DNA from: an uncultured Micrococcales bacterium
GTDB lineage: Bacteria > Actinomycetota > Actinomycetes > Actinomycetales > Microbacteriaceae
Length of the DNA: 15,417 bases
Reading direction: 5' to 3'
Assembly: GCA_903927775.1 (NCBI GenBank)
Contig: CAIYOE010000174.1
Span: 1 to 15,417, forward strand
The position numbers and the translations under genes are program-made. Position 1 is the first letter of the stretch. Each line of letters begins with the position of its first letter. Below are positions 13,544-15,417 of this stretch, in pieces. The notes below the pieces were generated by a model. The model worked only from the letters and a program-made list of their open reading frames with translations. It was not told where the DNA came from and ran no database searches.

Positions 13544-14499
13544 TTTTGTTCTTGGCCCATCTCGGCCAAGATTCGTTTTAAGTCTGCAACGGTTGCAAAG
13601 TCCACAATAAGTTGACCCTTTTTCTTACCCAAAACGATTCGTACGTTGGTGCTGAAGCGGTCCGACAGACTCTCTGCCATCTCGGACAAAAGAGCATTTC
13701 GACCACCGCGAGTAATGGTCGCTCCACCTTTGCCGCCGTTCGCCGCACCCTTATCCAAGGCAATCGCCTCTTCTAGCGAACGAACTGATAGGCCTTCGGT
13801 GATTACCTTATTCGCCCAGTAGGTCATGCGCTCTTCGTTTGTGGCACCAAGAATGGCTCGGGCGTGGCCGGCGCTCAGAACTCCAGCTGCCACCTTCTTC
13901 TGTACATCGGCCGGTAATTTGAGCAAGCGAATCGTATTGGTGATTCTCGGACGACTGCGGCCGATTCGGTTAGCCAGTTCGTCCTGAGTGATTCCAAAGT
14001 CCTCCAGCAGTTGCTGGTAAGCGCTCGCTTCTTCCAGCGGGTTCAGATCGCTACGGTGCAGATTCTCAAGCAGAGCGTCGCGCAACATGTTTTCGTCGGC
14101 GGTTTCGCGGATTACCGCTGGGATCTTGGTCAGGCCAACTTCTTTGCTGGCACGCAAACGGCGCTCACCCATGATTAGCTCGTAGGTTTGCTTGCCGTCT
14201 GTCTGTGCCAGCGGACGCACCACGATTGGCTGCAGAACACCGAGTTCGCGAATCGAGTGAACTAGTTCTGCAAAAGCTTCTGGCTCGAACACGGCTCGGG
14301 GCTGGCGCGCATTCGGAACGATGGCGGTCACATCAATGTGCCCAAATCGAGCACCGGGCACAGCAACTAGATCGCTGGTAGGGCTTGTCTGGTCCGAGGC
14401 CGAAGGAAAGAATACGTCAATTGGGCGTTCCCCGGGGATGTCGCTGGTTGGGATAAGCGCACCGATTCCGCGGCCTAGGCCACCCTTTTTCTCTGCCAT
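13540..14499 (-). CDS. parB: Chromosome-partitioning protein ParB
   Basis: CTP-dependent DNA clamp that loads at parS and spreads to organise origin segregation with ParA and SMC. About 319 residues. The N-terminus GGLGRGIGALIP is the ParA-stimulating peptide. GERRLRAS (about 111-118) is the CTP/arginine-patch box, and ENLHRSDLNPLEEA follows. The helix-turn-helix is TQDELANRIGRSRPRITNTI (about 171-190). A C-terminal dimerisation domain ends the protein. I chose the ATG at 14499 because AGGAG stands 7 bases before it. The ATG at 14505, two codons upstream, would overlap the parA stop in ATGA but lies only one base from the Shine-Dalgarno. The 3' end overlaps ddl by four bases. Confidence 0.95.
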   Translation of the reverse strand: MAEKKGGLGRGIGALIPTSDIPGERPIDVFFPSASDQTSPTSDLVAVPGARFGHIDVTAIVPNARQPRAVFEPEAFAELVHSIRELGVLQPIVVRPLAQTDGKQTYELIMGERRLRASKEVGLTKIPAVIRETADENMLRDALLENLHRSDLNPLEEASAYQQLLEDFGITQDELANRIGRSRPRITNTIRLLKLPADVQKKVAAGVLSAGHARAILGATNEERMTYWANKVITEGLSVRSLEEAIALDKGAANGGKGGATITRGGRNALLSEMAESLSDRFSTNVRIVLGKKKGQLIVDFATVADLKRILAEMGQEQN

Positions 14500-14501
14500 A
14501 G

Positions 14502-15407
14502 TCATGCTCCTCTATTAGCCAGTTCGATTGCCGCCTCTAGGTAGGCAATGGTTCCTGGCGAAGTCTTATCGTAAGTGATTACCGGCTGCTGGTAGCTTGG
14601 GGCCTCTGAAACCCTCACGGATCTTGGAATGACCGCATTTAGAACCTGCTGGGGGAAATGCTCTCTTACGTCGTCTGAGACCTGTGTTGACAGTTTTGTT
14701 CGATTATCGAACATTGTCAAAAGTATTGTGCTCAATACAAGTTGAGGATTGAGGCGCTGCTGGATCAAAGTGATGTTCCTCAGGAGTTGGCTGAGCCCTT
14801 CGAGTGCGTAGTACTCACACTGAATCGGAATTAGGACTTCCTTGGCAGCACTGAACGCGTTCACGGTAAGAAGGCCCAGGCTCGGGGGACAATCGATAAA
14901 AATGTAATCCGGCTTCTTAGCACCTGAGCTCATAAATGCATCGATGGCCTGACGGAGTCGGTGGTTGCGCTCATCTTGTTCGAACTCCGAAAAAAGTTCC
15001 ATCTCGGCTCCAGCCAAATCAATAGACGCCGGTATGCAGTAGAGATTGTCCATGACCGGGCTCTTATAAACCACGTTTGAAAGTTTCTCGCCCTCGGTTA
15101 GGACTTCGTATATTCCCTTAACGCCCGAGTGATGGTCTATGCCTAATGCTGTCGAAGCATTGCCCTGGGGGTCCAGGTCGATAACCAAAACCGTCAAGCC
15201 TTTTTGCGCCAACGCAGCGGCTAGGTTTACAGCAGTGGTGGTCTTACCCACGCCACCCTTTTGATTGCTGATGGTAAGGATACGGGTGCTCGCAGGCTTC
15301 TTAACGGTTGCTTTTTCGATAGCTTTGAGGCGTTCGGCGTTGCTGGCAATCTCTTTGGCCAGAGGGGTGTCGTCAAAGTTCGAGTTGAATTGTTCCACGT
15401 GAAACAT
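14502..15407 (-). CDS. parA: Chromosome-partitioning ATPase ParA
   Basis: Soj/ParA-type ATPase that forms the nucleoid-bound gradient that pulls ParB-parS complexes apart. The 301-residue protein has an N-terminal extension of about 40 residues. The deviant Walker A QKGGVGKTTT lies at 49-58 (signature Lys50 and Lys55). VLVIDLDPQGN (73-83) and YIFIDCPPS (168-176) follow. The extension begins MFHVEQ because the start overlaps a parS site. A GGGAG stands close before the ATG at the window edge. parB follows directly. In related genomes the gene before it is usually rsmG, here beyond the window. Confidence 0.95.
   Translation of the reverse strand: MFHVEQFNSNFDDTPLAKEIASNAERLKAIEKATVKKPASTRILTISNQKGGVGKTTTAVNLAAALAQKGLTVLVIDLDPQGNASTALGIDHHSGVKGIYEVLTEGEKLSNVVYKSPVMDNLYCIPASIDLAGAEMELFSEFEQDERNHRLRQAIDAFMSSGAKKPDYIFIDCPPSLGLLTVNAFSAAKEVLIPIQCEYYALEGLSQLLRNITLIQQRLNPQLVLSTILLTMFDNRTKLSTQVSDDVREHFPQQVLNAVIPRSVRVSEAPSYQQPVITYDKTSPGTIAYLEAAIELANRGA
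15391..15406. promoter_or_regulatory. parS centromere site inside the start of parA
   Basis: TGTTCCACGTGAAACA differs from the canonical parS palindrome TGTTTCACGTGAAACA at one base. It covers codons 1-6 of parA (giving MFHVEQ). Known: ParB loads at such 16-base sites, which cluster around bacterial origins. No second copy was seen in the window. Confidence 0.85.
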
Positions 15408-15417
15408 TAGCTCCCTG

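Noticed and set aside
1..15417. tRNA or rRNA genes, insertion sequences, CRISPR arrays, attachment sites, prophage or defence genes.
   Set aside because: None seen; the window is almost filled by conserved housekeeping genes.

Overview
The window reads as a dense stretch of a small actinobacterial chromosome, most likely family Microbacteriaceae. The reasons are the block parA-parB next to ddl, an aminotransferase, trxA, trxB and murJ, a cysteine-free S18 with the sequence style of that family, and a C-terminal DUF6049-type protein between a NUDIX gene and murJ. Base composition near half GC, very short spacers and a shortened DUF6049 protein would fit a streamlined freshwater lineage such as Rhodoluna/Aquiluna. 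That placement is inference from memory of the families, not a search result. parA with a parS site at the right edge means the replication origin probably lies just beyond it, so the minus-strand genes probably run with the replication fork.

Layout. 1-1392: purB (+), closed by a strong, probably two-way terminator. 1461-2204: two small membrane-protein genes (-). 2282-5594: the conserved replication/ribosome block on the minus strand, transcribed rpsF-ssb-rpsR-rplI, then a terminator, then dnaB. The 300-base gap between rplI and dnaB holds a cluster of DnaA-box-like repeats. 5710-7128: pcnB, the CCA-adding enzyme (-), diverging from 7172-10809, a plus-strand run NUDIX hydrolase - DUF6049-like envelope protein - murJ - trxB. 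trxA follows (10885-11211) and ends at a strong terminator. 11307-13543: a PLP aminotransferase translationally coupled to a D-Ala-D-Ala ligase family protein. 13540-15407: parB and parA (-), converging on ddl with shared stop-codon bases. A near-perfect parS site lies inside the first codons of parA.

The themes are replication and segregation (dnaB, ssb, parAB, parS, DnaA boxes), translation (S6, S18, L9, tRNA CCA end), peptidoglycan assembly (MurJ, Ddl) and thiol redox (TrxB/TrxA). I do not see a new defence, mobile or biosynthetic system. The two items most worth attention are regulatory: the eight-copy, same-orientation, roughly helically phased DnaA-box cluster upstream of dnaB, and a folded rpsF leader that resembles the S6:S18 autoregulatory element.
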